A DNA stretch of 64,000 bases from the NCBI GenBank assembly GCA_017415185.1, contig JAFQHZ010000039.1, forward strand, positions 1 through 64,000. The letters are read 5' to 3'. The position numbers and the translations under genes are program-made. The notes under the pieces are model-generated. The model was not told the DNA's origin, did no database searches, and saw nothing but the letters and a program-made list of their open reading frames with translations. Source of the DNA: Candidatus Gastranaerophilales bacterium. Lineage in GTDB: Bacteria > Cyanobacteriota > Vampirovibrionia > Gastranaerophilales > Gastranaerophilaceae. Positions 1 through 9,615 of the stretch are shown here, one piece after another. Positions within the stretch are counted from its first letter, which is position 1. Each line of letters begins with the position of its first letter.

Positions 1-19
1 TGTTTTCAATGTGCAAGAT

Positions 20-112
20 TTACACTTCTGTTTGCAGGTTAAAGTATTCTAAATCTTTTTCCTTTCCTGCTTGCAGACTAATCATTTTAGCCGCATTTAC
101 TACACTATCACG
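20..112 (-). pseudogene. Possible C-terminal gene remnant (about 30 codons)
   Basis: Reading leftwards, 30 sense codons end in TAA at 20-22. The peptide contains an RDSVVNAAK stretch and ends NLQTEV. An in-frame TGA at 113-115 cuts it off upstream and there is no start codon with a ribosome site. The RD..NAA pattern faintly recalls the last RuvC motif of TnpB-type proteins, but the rest does not fit that family. It could equally be chance coding. Confidence 0.2.
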
Positions 113-333
113 TCAATATTTTTTGTCAAATGTTTTATTTGGAATTTTTAAAAGAACTTAATGTTCTGTTGGGAATTACTCAAAAGGTGAATTTGAAAAT
201 TGAGTTGTTAATTAGCTCGTGAAATGTGCAACCAAACTTATCCGCTTGGGTAATTATTATATTACGACATCAAAAAATAAAATCAAGCATCTTTTTTATT
301 TTTTAACTTTTATCTTTTTATAGATTATGAACA
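113..333. other. Noncoding left-edge region
   Basis: No supported gene is seen here. A small perfect hairpin lies at 153-167 (5-bp arms AGAAC/GTTCT). It could act as a weak leftward terminator for the gene that ends at 334, but its T tract is poor. The rest is AT-rich sequence with no recognisable promoter or RNA. Confidence 0.3.
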
Positions 334-1659
334 TTACTGCATATTCGAATATTTTCTCACAATCCAATACATTGGAGCAAAGGGTTCTTTTGCATGGTCA
401 TGCATAATTTTCTTCGAAACATCATAATCAAAACCATAATCATTCATTATTTTTTGAATTTCACTTTCAGCCAATTTTATTGCTTCGGCACGGCTTATAT
501 TATGCCAGTTCATAAGGTAATGTATGACATCTAAATCATACCTATCCTGTAATTCATTTTTTTTCGCACCCAAATCACCAATACTTAATTCTTCAATTAC
601 TTTGGCGGATTTTCGTCCGGGACGATTCATAAATTTTTCACCATGCTTTTCCCATAATCCTGTTTTTACAGCAGCAATTTCCTCATCAAGAGGATAAATT
701 GTGATTTGATGTTTTTTTGCAAATTCCTCAAATGCTTCTTTAATTTCCTCAGATGAACGAGTACTTTTGTTTCCTGAAAAAATACGATATTCAATTTCAC
801 CATTAATTATAGATAAAAATTCCGATGCAATTCTTGGACTAACTTCTTCAGGAGGAATGTTTTTTACAGCTTCTTTTGCAAACAACAATCCTTCGTCTGT
901 ATATAATTTTACTATTGATTTAGACAAACCATGCGCAAAATCTCCGAAATTTTTCGATTTATTTCGAAACAAATTAAGCTCTTGCCAAAGGTTTTCATAT
1001 TCTTCTATTTTTATATATCGAGCAACATCGCCCCTGTTTGCTTTCTTGTCAATTTCTATAATAATATTTGTAAACTCTCGGACATCATTCAAGTATTGTT
1101 GTCTCAAGGCACGCTTAGCATTATTTAGCGCCTGTTCTTGTCGGGCGAGCATTAAAGCTTGCGCATCATTTTTCTTTTTTTGAATAAATTTTTTTTCATG
1201 CTTCGCTAACAATTCAGACTTTCTTGCTTCTTCATCGACAGGACTTAAAGCCATAATAACTTCTTGCGATTCTTCTGCGGATTTATTTGCAAAATTTGCG
1301 CTCAAGTGTCTATTTTCAATTTCCGCATTTATATTAGACAATGCTTCTTTTTTAGCTTTTGAAGACAAAGGAGCTTTTTTAACAGCAGACCTTGCACGAG
1401 CAAGCCCATCATCAACAATTTTTTTAGCTTCTTTTTGTTTAACAGCAGCAATTTTTGCATCTTCACCGCTTGTCTGCAAGCCAACAATAGCCTTGCCTTG
1501 CGCAGTTTCATAATCAGCAAGAACCTTCTCAAGCTTTGAACCTTTTGTTAAAACATCTTGCGTGATTTGTTGTGCTTCTTCTTGAACTTTAGAAGTTGTT
1601 GGCAACATATTTCCAATTGCCTTTTGGGCAGCAGAAGCCATTTTTTCAATATTTCCCAT
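334..1659 (-). CDS. Coiled-coil-rich protein with an internal duplication, unknown function
   Basis: A 441-residue protein, rich in Lys, Glu and Ala, with no signal peptide or membrane segment. I do not recognise a family. Residues about 83-200 and 255-385 are two copies of one unit. Both begin D-[DE]-G-L..A...AVK, continue N.EIE.R and S.EE, then carry DEE and KHEKKF (or KHGEKF) and end with AK..L...Y..DV. The N-terminal 80 residues look helical and the tail contains HNISRAEA. The ATG at 1659 is preceded by AAGG on the minus strand. It stands alone, ahead of a noncoding region. A role as a structural or effector-like protein of the lineage is a guess only. Confidence 0.7.
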   Translation of the reverse strand: MGNIEKMASAAQKAIGNMLPTTSKVQEEAQQITQDVLTKGSKLEKVLADYETAQGKAIVGLQTSGEDAKIAAVKQKEAKKIVDDGLARARSAVKKAPLSSKAKKEALSNINAEIENRHLSANFANKSAEESQEVIMALSPVDEEARKSELLAKHEKKFIQKKKNDAQALMLARQEQALNNAKRALRQQYLNDVREFTNIIIEIDKKANRGDVARYIKIEEYENLWQELNLFRNKSKNFGDFAHGLSKSIVKLYTDEGLLFAKEAVKNIPPEEVSPRIASEFLSIINGEIEYRIFSGNKSTRSSEEIKEAFEEFAKKHQITIYPLDEEIAAVKTGLWEKHGEKFMNRPGRKSAKVIEELSIGDLGAKKNELQDRYDLDVIHYLMNWHNISRAEAIKLAESEIQKIMNDYGFDYDVSKKIMHDHAKEPFAPMYWIVRKYSNMQ

Positions 1660-1716
1660 AATAACCTTTTTTAAAATAAACTAAGTATATAAAAACAAAA
1701 CTTAGCTAAAAATTGC

Positions 1717-2214
1717 CTAATCTATGCAATATTCTTCCCAATGGCGAGTTATTAAATCTTTTTCTTTAATTTTTTTAGCTTCTTTAACCCAACAATCTTT
1801 CAATTTTATTCTTATTTCAAAACAAGCAGAACATTCATTACAAAAAGCTTGAACAGTGCTAGGAAAGTGCCTTCTTGAAGGATGTTCTTCATAAGCATCA
1901 AAAGCAATTTCTTCTTCGTTTACGATATAAACATTATCCATGTTTATTTTTATTTTAACTGGAATTAATTCTGTTTTCTTGCATTTTGGGCATTTTTTAA
2001 TTGTGAAATATTTTGTTAAAATAAGCCCTTCTTTTTCGTCATAATTTCTTGATTCATTAGCAAAATTAACAACAGTAACAAAAATTTCATTGTCATATTT
2101 TCCATCATAATATGGATTAATTTGCCCAATTCCTATTATTTCCATCATTTCAATAGGAATTTCTCTAATTGACCAAGATTGCAATTTAGATTTTGGAATT
2201 AAAAAATCAAGCAT
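1717..2214 (-). CDS. Small protein with two CxxC pairs, unknown function
   Basis: About 165 residues from the ATG at 2214. A TTG at 2229 would add five residues but has no ribosome-binding sequence. A CPKC pair sits mid-protein after a KYFTIKK strand, and a CNECSAC cluster lies about 50 residues later near the C-terminus, so a single zinc-ribbon or treble-clef site is likely. The surrounding sequence alternates in a beta-rich pattern. It is on the same strand as pheA and smpB, 50 bp downstream of pheA, and could be co-transcribed with them. I cannot name a family. Confidence 0.6.
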   Translation of the reverse strand: MLDFLIPKSKLQSWSIREIPIEMMEIIGIGQINPYYDGKYDNEIFVTVVNFANESRNYDEKEGLILTKYFTIKKCPKCKKTELIPVKIKINMDNVYIVNEEEIAFDAYEEHPSRRHFPSTVQAFCNECSACFEIRIKLKDCWVKEAKKIKEKDLITRHWEEYCID

Positions 2215-2264
2215 AAATAAATCATACAATATTTTTTATTTTTTGGAATCTTCTTAATAAAAAA

Positions 2265-3077
2265 TTATACTGATGGATAAGAGCCCAAAAATTTATAAAA
2301 ATTTGTCGCTTTTTTAATCTCTTCAATTGCGGGTAAAATAAGCTCAAATCCCTTATCTATATCCACAAAGAAATTATATTCTCCAAAATTTTTCTTAGAA
2401 GGTCTTGATTCAATATAAACCAAATTTAAATTATATTTTTTAAATATTTCCAAAATTTCAAGCAAAGCACCCGACTCGTTTTTAGTATTAAAAACAATCG
2501 AAGTTCTTGTTTTTTCGCCTAGGAATAAATCATTTTTTGAAACCAAAACAAAACGAGTTTTGTTTTCTTTATTGTCGCCAATATTTTTATCTATTAAATT
2601 TATATCCGAACTGTTTCCTTTTTCGCAAGCGCAAATTGCAGCGAAAGAATTATCTTTATTTAAAATTTCATCAAAAGCTGCCGCAGTAGAAGAAGAAGCA
2701 ATCAAATTAATTTTTTCATCAAAATTTTCTAATATATATTTTGAACATTGAGCCAATGCTTGAGGATGAGAAATTATATTCTTAATATCTTCTTTTTTTC
2801 CTTTTGAAAATAAACAATGATTAATTTCAACATCAAATTGTGCTTGAATTTTTAAATCGGAATTCAATAAAAAATCAATCGTTGGACGAACAACTCCTTC
2901 AATCAAGTTTTCAATAGGTAAAATTGCATAATTGCAATCGTTGTCTGATAGCTCAACAATTTTGGCTATGGTAGAAATCGGAATCAATTCAACTTGTTCA
3001 TTTAAAACATTTTTAATTTTATTTGCGCCAATTTCGCTATAAGTACCTTTGGGTCCTAAAAAATATAACTTTTTCAT
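2265..3077 (-). CDS. pheA: Prephenate dehydratase
   Basis: Converts prephenate to phenylpyruvate in phenylalanine synthesis, in the cytosol. The 270-residue length is usual for a stand-alone enzyme without a chorismate mutase domain. The N-terminus FLGPKGTYSE is the family signature. The catalytic TRF motif is at residues 174-176 in a NKTRFVLVS strand. An ACT regulatory domain follows (about 190-270), with the phenylalanine-binding ESRP motif at 223-226 and the typical ending FLGSYP. The ATG directly abuts the smpB stop codon, so the two genes are probably translated from one mRNA. Feedback control by phenylalanine through ACT is expected from the family. Confidence 0.96.
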   Translation of the reverse strand: MKKLYFLGPKGTYSEIGANKIKNVLNEQVELIPISTIAKIVELSDNDCNYAILPIENLIEGVVRPTIDFLLNSDLKIQAQFDVEINHCLFSKGKKEDIKNIISHPQALAQCSKYILENFDEKINLIASSSTAAAFDEILNKDNSFAAICACEKGNSSDINLIDKNIGDNKENKTRFVLVSKNDLFLGEKTRTSIVFNTKNESGALLEILEIFKKYNLNLVYIESRPSKKNFGEYNFFVDIDKGFELILPAIEEIKKATNFYKFLGSYPSV

Positions 3078-3551
3078 TTAACCAAGCCTTTTAATATCTC
3101 GTTCTATATCTTTTTTCTTAAGAGAATCCCTTTTATCATAAAGTTTTTTGCCTTTAGCCAAGGCAATTTCCAATTTTACCCAACGAGAAGAAAAATACAT
3201 TTGAGTTGGAACGAGTGTATATTTTTCTTGTTTAATTTTGTTTAAAATTTTAAGAATTTCTTTTTTATTTAAAAGAAGTTTTCGCTCACGTCTTGGCTCA
3301 TGATTATATATATTTCCAAATTCATAAGGTGAAATATGGCAATTAATTAAATACGCCTCTAAATTGTCTGTTATTTTAATATAGCTATCTTTTAAATTTG
3401 CGCCATTTCTTCTAATTGATTTAATTTCTGTTCCCAAAAGCGCAATCCCAGCCTCAAATTTATCAAACAAAAGATAATCAAAGTGAGCCTTTTTGTTTGA
3501 AGAAATTAATTTATTTCCTTGAGTTTTAATATTTTTTTTATCATTTGCCAT
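3078..3551 (-). CDS. smpB: SsrA-binding protein SmpB
   Basis: Binds tmRNA and delivers it to stalled ribosomes for trans-translation. Family hallmarks are visible: the AHFDYLLFDKFEAGIAL strand, GTEIKSIR, NGANLKDSY and the basic tail with YDKRDSLKKKD. I place the start at the ATG at 3551. An upstream TTG at 3569 would add six residues, but there is no Shine-Dalgarno sequence for either. A TATACT hexamer at 3558-3563 (minus strand) lies six bases before the ATG, so the mRNA may be leaderless. The partner ssrA gene is not in this window. pheA follows with no gap. Confidence 0.96.
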   Translation of the reverse strand: MANDKKNIKTQGNKLISSNKKAHFDYLLFDKFEAGIALLGTEIKSIRRNGANLKDSYIKITDNLEAYLINCHISPYEFGNIYNHEPRRERKLLLNKKEILKILNKIKQEKYTLVPTQMYFSSRWVKLEIALAKGKKLYDKRDSLKKKDIERDIKRLG

Positions 3552-3628
3552 ATTGTTAGTATAGCGCAAATATATTAATTTAAATATAGCAATAAATTTG
3601 AAATAAAATACTTTAATAATATATATTT

Positions 3629-4849
3629 ATGAGCAGAATTTCAGGACTAGAAAAATACCAACTTCAAGTTAAATCGGGCGAAATTAAACCCCCGACTTCG
3701 TGTAATTCAAAAAATTTAACTACACAAGCGCAAGCAGATGAATTTGTTTCTTCAAAACCCAAAAAGAAACTCACAACAAAACAAAAAATTTTAATCGGCG
3801 CAACAACCTTGCTTGCAACAAGTGCAGCAGTTTTAGCTGGATTGTTTTTAATTAAAGATGGAAAATTAAAACCTGCTCAATTTAAGGAGTTTATTAAATT
3901 TACTCCTGCAAAAACAATGGAAGAAGCAAGAGAGTTTGCAATTAAAAACTTTGGGGTTGAAAAATTCGATTTTGAAGACGACCTCGAAATGGCAAATTGG
4001 ATAAACGAAGGACTAACAAACGTTAATAATAAATTCAAAGGCAAAGCTCACATGCCAAAAATATTAGCCTTTGGCGAACATAAATCATCACAAGCTCAAG
4101 CATTTATTGACGGGCTTGGAGAAGGAATTTATATATCAAAAAAAGCTTATGATAAAGATGCCAATATTGAACACATTAAAAAATTAATGAAAAATGTTGG
4201 AATTAATATCAAAGAAAACAAAATCACAATGCTTGCTGGAATGGATAAGCAAAAAGCATTGTCGTTCATTAAAAAATATCAAGAAATGATTAAAAGTCCC
4301 GATAGCTACACAAGATTTCAATGGGCAGATTTGCAAACACAACTTGAAGACGCATACGCAAGCGTACATAAACCAATGCGCTTCATTACCGATATATCAG
4401 AAAACAAAGAAATTTCAAAAATACTAGAGAAAGAAAATATTCCTATTGTTTTAGAAGAAATTTTCCAAAAAAGCCCAGAAGAACAAACAAAAATTGCACA
4501 ACAAATTGCAGATGCTCTTGATAAACATAAAATAAAATACAATGCGCAAGGCTCAGATAGATTTTTAAGCACTTTTGACACAATTTATCATGAGATGGGA
4601 CATTTGCAAAATTACAGAAATTCAAACTATTTTACTCGCTTTTTTGGAAAACTGAGCGACAGACCAAAACAAATTGAAAAATTCACAAAAGATTTTCAAA
4701 AACAACAAATTGCACAAAAAATTTCTTGGTATGCACAAAAAGATCCATCTGAATTTGTAGCAGAAACATTTGCTCAAATGTGCAATGGAAAAGAGCTTGA
4801 TGAGGACATTTTGAGGCTTTATAAATATTATAATGGTGTAACTTTTTAA
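3629..4849 (+). CDS. Membrane-anchored putative zinc metallopeptidase (HEMGH motif)
   Basis: A 406-residue protein. A lysine-rich stretch precedes one transmembrane helix (about 53-75). The C-terminal domain carries an HExxH zinc site, HEMGH at 321-325, followed about 50 residues later by DPSEFVAETFAQM (372-384), whose EFVAE could supply the third ligand as in gluzincins. The region 95-130 (MEEAREFAIKNFGVEKF) is typical of lineage-specific proteins I cannot assign. The substrate is unknown. The start ATG lacks a Shine-Dalgarno sequence but has TAATAT six bases upstream. It is divergent from smpB. A surface or secreted protease role is inferred; catalysis is only predicted. Confidence 0.7.
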   Translation: MSRISGLEKYQLQVKSGEIKPPTSCNSKNLTTQAQADEFVSSKPKKKLTTKQKILIGATTLLATSAAVLAGLFLIKDGKLKPAQFKEFIKFTPAKTMEEAREFAIKNFGVEKFDFEDDLEMANWINEGLTNVNNKFKGKAHMPKILAFGEHKSSQAQAFIDGLGEGIYISKKAYDKDANIEHIKKLMKNVGINIKENKITMLAGMDKQKALSFIKKYQEMIKSPDSYTRFQWADLQTQLEDAYASVHKPMRFITDISENKEISKILEKENIPIVLEEIFQKSPEEQTKIAQQIADALDKHKIKYNAQGSDRFLSTFDTIYHEMGHLQNYRNSNYFTRFFGKLSDRPKQIEKFTKDFQKQQIAQKISWYAQKDPSEFVAETFAQMCNGKELDEDILRLYKYYNGVTF

Positions 4850-4903
4850 ATTGTTTTAAAATTAGATATTTAAAAATAATTAAATTATGTTACAATTTCA
4901 ATT

Positions 4904-6964
4904 ATGAAAAAGAAATTCAACTTTGATTTAACAACCCAAAACGAATTAATTGTTTCTGCGCTCGTTATTTCAACCTCATTAATTGTAGCAATTTCCTTTT
5001 GGGCAGTTAATCGAGTAAAGATAGAATTAGACGAAAGTTATAGAAGTTTTGGTCAGCTTTTGACTAAAACCCTTGCTGTGCAAAATTATGAAATCACGCA
5101 AGCAGACACAAATCCTACTGCGCTAAATTACATCAAAGCGCACGTCAATTCAATTCTTTCTTCAACAAATGACATTTCATATATTACTTTCAAGGATAGA
5201 CTTGGCGATGTAATTTATACAACAATTGAAACATACAGCGAACGTGCAAAAAATGCAGATACTAATATTTCTTCTCCAATGCACGACGCAGTAGGAAAAG
5301 TTGCCGGAAGTGTTGAAGTTGGTTTATCTGCCGACCTTGCAAAAGGAGTTACAAACACAACAAAAAATGCAATGTTTTGGGTGTTTAGCACTGTTTGGCT
5401 AGTTTTCACACTTGTAATTTTAGGAAACGCTTTTTTAATAAGAAGAGAATTAACCTTATTGCATCACGGGGTTAAAGAAATTGAACAAGGGAAATTTGGA
5501 ACAGTTTTAGATTACAATCAAGCATCAGGCGAAATTAAAGAGCTTTTTGATGCGTTCAATGATATGTCTAAAAAGCTTCATAACTATGAAGAACAAAATA
5601 TCGATCAATTAACACTTGAGCGCAACAAGCTTGAATCGGTGTTGATGAGCATTGCAAACGGGGTTGTTGTTTGTGACAATTACGACAAAATTTCAATCAT
5701 CAATTCTGCTGCTCAAAAAATATTAAACACATCTCAAGCAGAAATTCTCAATACATCAATTCAAAATTATTGTGACACAACTGGAGAACTTTGTTTTAAA
5801 GAAAAGATTTCAGTCTTTAAAAACACTCCGCTTGATATAATCGAGAAAAAACCGCTTGAATTCAACATCAATGTTGATCAAAGAATCATTAAATCAATAA
5901 TTTCTCCAATGTATTCTAAAATGCACGATTATCTTGGTTATATCATTGTTTTAATTGACATAACAAAAGAAGCAGAAGTTGATAAACTTAAAAATGATTT
6001 CATTTCAAATGTTTCACATGAATTAAGAACTCCAGTTACAATTTTGAGCTCTTATGCTGATACGCTATACAACTTTGGAAATGAATTCAAATTTGAAGAA
6101 CAAAAAGAATTCATTGGAACAATCAACCAAGAAGTTATTCGCTTAAACCGCATGGTTAATGATATTCTTGATTTTTCAAGATTACAATCAGACAGAACTC
6201 TTGAAAAAGAAAAACAAGATATTACTTTAACAATTGAAAAAATCGCTCAAAGCCATAAAGTTTTAGCTGATGAAAAAAATATTTCAATAACATTTATCAA
6301 AGAAGACGGACTTCCACATTTGAATTATAACTCTCAAAGCATAGAAAGAGTTATGAGCAATTTAATTACAAATGCAATTAAATATTCTCCAAATGATTCA
6401 AGAATTAAAATCAGGGCAGAAATTGCAAGAGATTCGAATTATTTAGAAGTGTCTGTTGAAGACAATGGAATGGGAATCGCTCCAGAACATCAAAAAATGA
6501 TTTTTGAAAGATTCTATCGAATCGAAAACCAGGTTCATACCGTTAAAGGAACTGGGCTTGGATTGCACCTTGTTAAAGTGGCAATTGAAAAACACCACCA
6601 AGGCAAAGTTTTTGTTAAATCAAAACTAAACGAAGGTTCAACTTTTGGTTTTTGGCTTCCAATCGATAAAAATGATATAGTTGAAACAAACAAAAAACCA
6701 GAACAAAATTTCGAACAAAACTCACAACAATATCAAGAATATAAAATAGAAAAAATCGAAGATTATTCAACAAAAGCGCAACTCGACGCTCAATATGTTG
6801 AACTTAAAAAATATAACGAAGAAAAAGAAGAAACAAAAACTTCATCTTCCTTAGTTTTTGAAGAAATAAACAATAATATTGATAACCCAATTGAAGCAGA
6901 AAACCTTGTTGAGCAAAAATCAAATTCTGACGAATGGGAAATTAGCTTTGAAGTAAGAGATTAA
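4904..6964 (+). CDS. Sensor histidine kinase (TM-sensor-TM-HAMP-PAS-HisKA-HATPase)
   Basis: A 686-residue membrane kinase. Helices lie at about 14-35 and 156-179 around a roughly 120-residue extracytoplasmic sensor. HAMP follows at about 180-230, then PAS at about 240-350. HisKA has the H-box FISNVSHELRTP (His372), and the ATPase domain has N-box NLITNAIKYSP, DNGMGI, FERFYR and GTGLGLHL (549-556). This is the WalK/NblS/PhoR architecture. The last 95 residues are an unusual acidic, Gln/Glu/Asn-rich tail. No response regulator is adjacent, so it is an orphan. A TACAAT hexamer seven bases before the ATG and the absence of a Shine-Dalgarno sequence suggest a leaderless mRNA. The signal sensed is unknown. 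Confidence 0.93.
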   Translation: MKKKFNFDLTTQNELIVSALVISTSLIVAISFWAVNRVKIELDESYRSFGQLLTKTLAVQNYEITQADTNPTALNYIKAHVNSILSSTNDISYITFKDRLGDVIYTTIETYSERAKNADTNISSPMHDAVGKVAGSVEVGLSADLAKGVTNTTKNAMFWVFSTVWLVFTLVILGNAFLIRRELTLLHHGVKEIEQGKFGTVLDYNQASGEIKELFDAFNDMSKKLHNYEEQNIDQLTLERNKLESVLMSIANGVVVCDNYDKISIINSAAQKILNTSQAEILNTSIQNYCDTTGELCFKEKISVFKNTPLDIIEKKPLEFNINVDQRIIKSIISPMYSKMHDYLGYIIVLIDITKEAEVDKLKNDFISNVSHELRTPVTILSSYADTLYNFGNEFKFEEQKEFIGTINQEVIRLNRMVNDILDFSRLQSDRTLEKEKQDITLTIEKIAQSHKVLADEKNISITFIKEDGLPHLNYNSQSIERVMSNLITNAIKYSPNDSRIKIRAEIARDSNYLEVSVEDNGMGIAPEHQKMIFERFYRIENQVHTVKGTGLGLHLVKVAIEKHHQGKVFVKSKLNEGSTFGFWLPIDKNDIVETNKKPEQNFEQNSQQYQEYKIEKIEDYSTKAQLDAQYVELKKYNEEKEETKTSSSLVFEEINNNIDNPIEAENLVEQKSNSDEWEISFEVRD

Positions 6965-6978
6965 ACAAAGCTTTAAAC

Positions 6979-9219
6979 CTACATATCAATCAATACGTCT
7001 TGCGGATAAACTTCATTAATCAATTCATTTGTAGAATCAATGATACAGAATGAAAGTTTGCCTTCTTCAACCCCTAAGTCTTCAAAAGGAATTTTTAATT
7101 CAATAACTTCCCGATATGCAATTTTTGAATTTTTTGAAAGCATTTGGCTCCACAAACCATAAGGACAAGATTTGTTAAAAAACAATCTTGAAATTCGATT
7201 GCTATCAAAAACAAATCTTACTTCACGAGAAAATTGATTCATTAAAATCGGATAAATTGAATTATCGTTTTTGCTTACGAATCTAATTGGCGACAAAAAT
7301 CTTTCGTTGTCATTTGCAAAATAAATTGCAATTTGATTTTGAATGCTTTCATAAGCCATTTTTACAGAATTGCGATTTAAAACAAATCTGAAATAAATAT
7401 ATTCTTTGTCTTTGCCAAAATAAATGTTTTTAATTAAACTTGAAATGTTTGAAGTAGGTCCATCGGGAATAAATATTGTTCCCGCATCTTTCCACTCTTG
7501 CAATTCATCGTCTTTATTGCACAACAATTTTGGCGAAATATCGCTTTTTGGATTTCTCAAAGGTTTATTTGCAACATTTGCTAAAGGCATAGTCAAATAA
7601 TGAGGAATATCAAGTTCCATAATCTCATAGGCATTCATTAAATGACGTCTGAATAAATAATCAAAAATACCATCAGATTTTGATTCATTTGGCTTTCCAT
7701 ACCACCAATACCAATCTGAACTTTGCGAAATTAAAATTTCTCTATGCGCTAGTTTAAATTTTTCTTTTAGCTTTTCTTTTTCGTTTTCATTTTTTAAATC
7801 TTGCAACTGTTCTTGATATCTTATTTCGATATCTTTTGAAACACTGTCCAAATAAAGCCAAGCAACGTTTTTTGTGGGTTCGCCTATCCATAAATCAAAA
7901 TTCCTGTTAATCCAAGAGCCCGATTTTAAAGCTTCCAATTGTTCAGGTTTATTTTCTTGAACAAAATCGCCAACCAAAACAGTTTCAAGCGTTTCATCGT
8001 CATCAATTAAACCATATAGCGTGTCTAAAAATTCAGCGCCATCATTTTGATATGTTTCCCAACAATTTTCCCCATCAAGCGCAATTGTAAGAATATGGTT
8101 ATCTTTTGGCGAATTTTGCAACTTAAATTGAATTGTTTTAATTTTTTCATACAAATCATTTGCCGCAATTTTAGAATCATAATTTCCATATCCAAAATTC
8201 AACAAATTCGCAAAAAACGAATCAGCAAAAATCAAATTAAAAGGATGTTTGCCTTTTGTAATATAATTCGTCATCAATTCATAAGGATTATCAAGATTTC
8301 CTTCAAAATCTCTTTCAAATTCTCTTTTGATTGATTTTGACAAAATTCCTTCATCAACAACAGACCAACTCAAGCCCGATTTTGACAATAATTCGGCTGT
8401 TTTAGAGCAAATGCATTGTTCAGAAAGCCACATTCCTTTTGGATTTCTATTAAAAATTTCATTATATTTTTCTATTGCAAGCTCAATTTGCTCTTTTGCG
8501 TCTGTGTTGTTTGAATAATTTTCAGGCAAGTTTTCAAAATTTTTAATTTCTTTGCCCTTAAAATCAATCAACAAAGGCAAAACAGGGTGATAATATGGAC
8601 TTGTTAAAACTTCAATTTTACCTTCCTCTTGATAATTTTTATATTCAATCAATATTCTTTTTATAATATCAAGCTGTATTTCGGCAATTTTTTGTCTATC
8701 TTGAAGTGTGTAATTTTGTTCTTTTTTAAAAAGCTCTTTTAGTTCAAAATATTCTTTTTCAAAATATTCATCAATCCAACAAAGAGTATAATTCGCCATA
8801 ATATCAACATATTCTTGAACAGAAAACATTGATGTATTAAGCTCTTTTGCATTTGCCCTTTTGTTATATAAAACTGTGAAATATGGTCTTTTTAAAGCCA
8901 TATTTTTATAATTCAAATCGAAATAATTGTTTAAAATATAAATTTTATCTTGCTCATTTAAATCGTTTTCGTTTTTCAAAAGAAGCTTTAAATGCAAATC
9001 TTGAAAACCATTCAAATATTTTTGAAGGGCAACCAATAAAACCGGTGAAAAATTAAAATTTAACTTAATTTTTGAAAAATTATCAATTCGCTTAAGCATA
9101 TCAAGATAATCTTTAGAAGCGTGTAAACGCACCCAGGGGAGCAAAAAATCACCATTGTAATTCTCTTGATAATTCGGCTGGTGAAAATGCCAAACAAATG
9201 CGATGTTTAATTTTTTCAT
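6979..9219 (-). CDS. Glycoside hydrolase family 57 protein (alpha-glucan-active type)
   Basis: About 746 residues from the ATG at 9219; the reading frame stays open for 20 codons upstream, but these are not family-like. GH57 motifs are clear: HFHQPNY near residue 11, SPYYHPVLPLL near 207, GMWLSEQ with the presumed nucleophile Glu267, and ALDGENCWE with the presumed acid/base Asp382. WYWWYGK and a beta-rich C-terminal domain follow, as in long COG1449 members. Expected substrates are starch- or glycogen-like alpha-glucans. No signal peptide is seen, so a cytosolic glycogen role is likely. It is convergent with the sensor kinase gene (14-bp gap). No other glycogen gene is in the window. Confidence 0.92.
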   Translation of the reverse strand: MKKLNIAFVWHFHQPNYQENYNGDFLLPWVRLHASKDYLDMLKRIDNFSKIKLNFNFSPVLLVALQKYLNGFQDLHLKLLLKNENDLNEQDKIYILNNYFDLNYKNMALKRPYFTVLYNKRANAKELNTSMFSVQEYVDIMANYTLCWIDEYFEKEYFELKELFKKEQNYTLQDRQKIAEIQLDIIKRILIEYKNYQEEGKIEVLTSPYYHPVLPLLIDFKGKEIKNFENLPENYSNNTDAKEQIELAIEKYNEIFNRNPKGMWLSEQCICSKTAELLSKSGLSWSVVDEGILSKSIKREFERDFEGNLDNPYELMTNYITKGKHPFNLIFADSFFANLLNFGYGNYDSKIAANDLYEKIKTIQFKLQNSPKDNHILTIALDGENCWETYQNDGAEFLDTLYGLIDDDETLETVLVGDFVQENKPEQLEALKSGSWINRNFDLWIGEPTKNVAWLYLDSVSKDIEIRYQEQLQDLKNENEKEKLKEKFKLAHREILISQSSDWYWWYGKPNESKSDGIFDYLFRRHLMNAYEIMELDIPHYLTMPLANVANKPLRNPKSDISPKLLCNKDDELQEWKDAGTIFIPDGPTSNISSLIKNIYFGKDKEYIYFRFVLNRNSVKMAYESIQNQIAIYFANDNERFLSPIRFVSKNDNSIYPILMNQFSREVRFVFDSNRISRLFFNKSCPYGLWSQMLSKNSKIAYREVIELKIPFEDLGVEEGKLSFCIIDSTNELINEVYPQDVLIDM

Positions 9220-9315
9220 ATTGATAATTATAGCGATTTTTTTAAACACTTGCAAACAAAGATTAAGTTTTTTATACAAAAATAACGTTTTTAAAATTTA
9301 ATATATACTTATCTT

Positions 9316-9615
9316 ATGGAATTAATTATTTTAATCATTGCAATAACCTTATTTTTGATAATCAAAAAACAAAACGATAAACATAAATTTTCTTGTCCTT
9401 TGACAAAAAAATTATTTAAAGTTAATCTATTTACAAATTTGTTTTTATATATTGCACACGTTTTAATCAGCATTCCAGAAAATTCAAACAATATATTAAC
9501 AATGGTTTGTTGGGTTTTAGTAATATATGTTGTAATTTTTGTATGGCTAAATGTTTTAATCGTTTTTCCAGTATTTTTGTTTGAATATATTAAATATTTA
9601 AAATCAATTAAATAA
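9316..9615 (+). CDS. Small three-helix membrane protein, unknown function
   Basis: 99 residues with hydrophobic helices at about 2-15, 35-55 and 62-88 and short basic loops, a pattern more consistent with a real integral membrane protein than with an overlap artefact. It overlaps the end of recF by 8 bp in convergent orientation. The ATG at 9316 has no Shine-Dalgarno sequence but follows TATACT by six bases. No family is recognised. The opposite-strand frame over the same bases is shorter and less protein-like. Confidence 0.55.
   Translation: MELIILIIAITLFLIIKKQNDKHKFSCPLTKKLFKVNLFTNLFLYIAHVLISIPENSNNILTMVCWVLVIYVVIFVWLNVLIVFPVFLFEYIKYLKSIK

Noticed and set aside
20-112. TnpB (IS200/IS605) remnant at the left edge
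   Set aside because: Only an RD..NAA stretch fits; no zinc finger or other RuvC motif is present, so I list it only as an unassigned possible remnant.
767-1183. 138-codon plus-strand frame inside the coiled-coil gene
   Set aside because: It is antisense to a longer frame with internal duplication and good composition, and ends in a poly-Phe run caused by Lys codons on the other strand.
9309-9491. 60-codon minus-strand frame opposite the 99-residue membrane protein
   Set aside because: It starts at a non-ATG codon and lacks a ribosome site; the plus-strand frame has a regular three-helix hydrophobic pattern.
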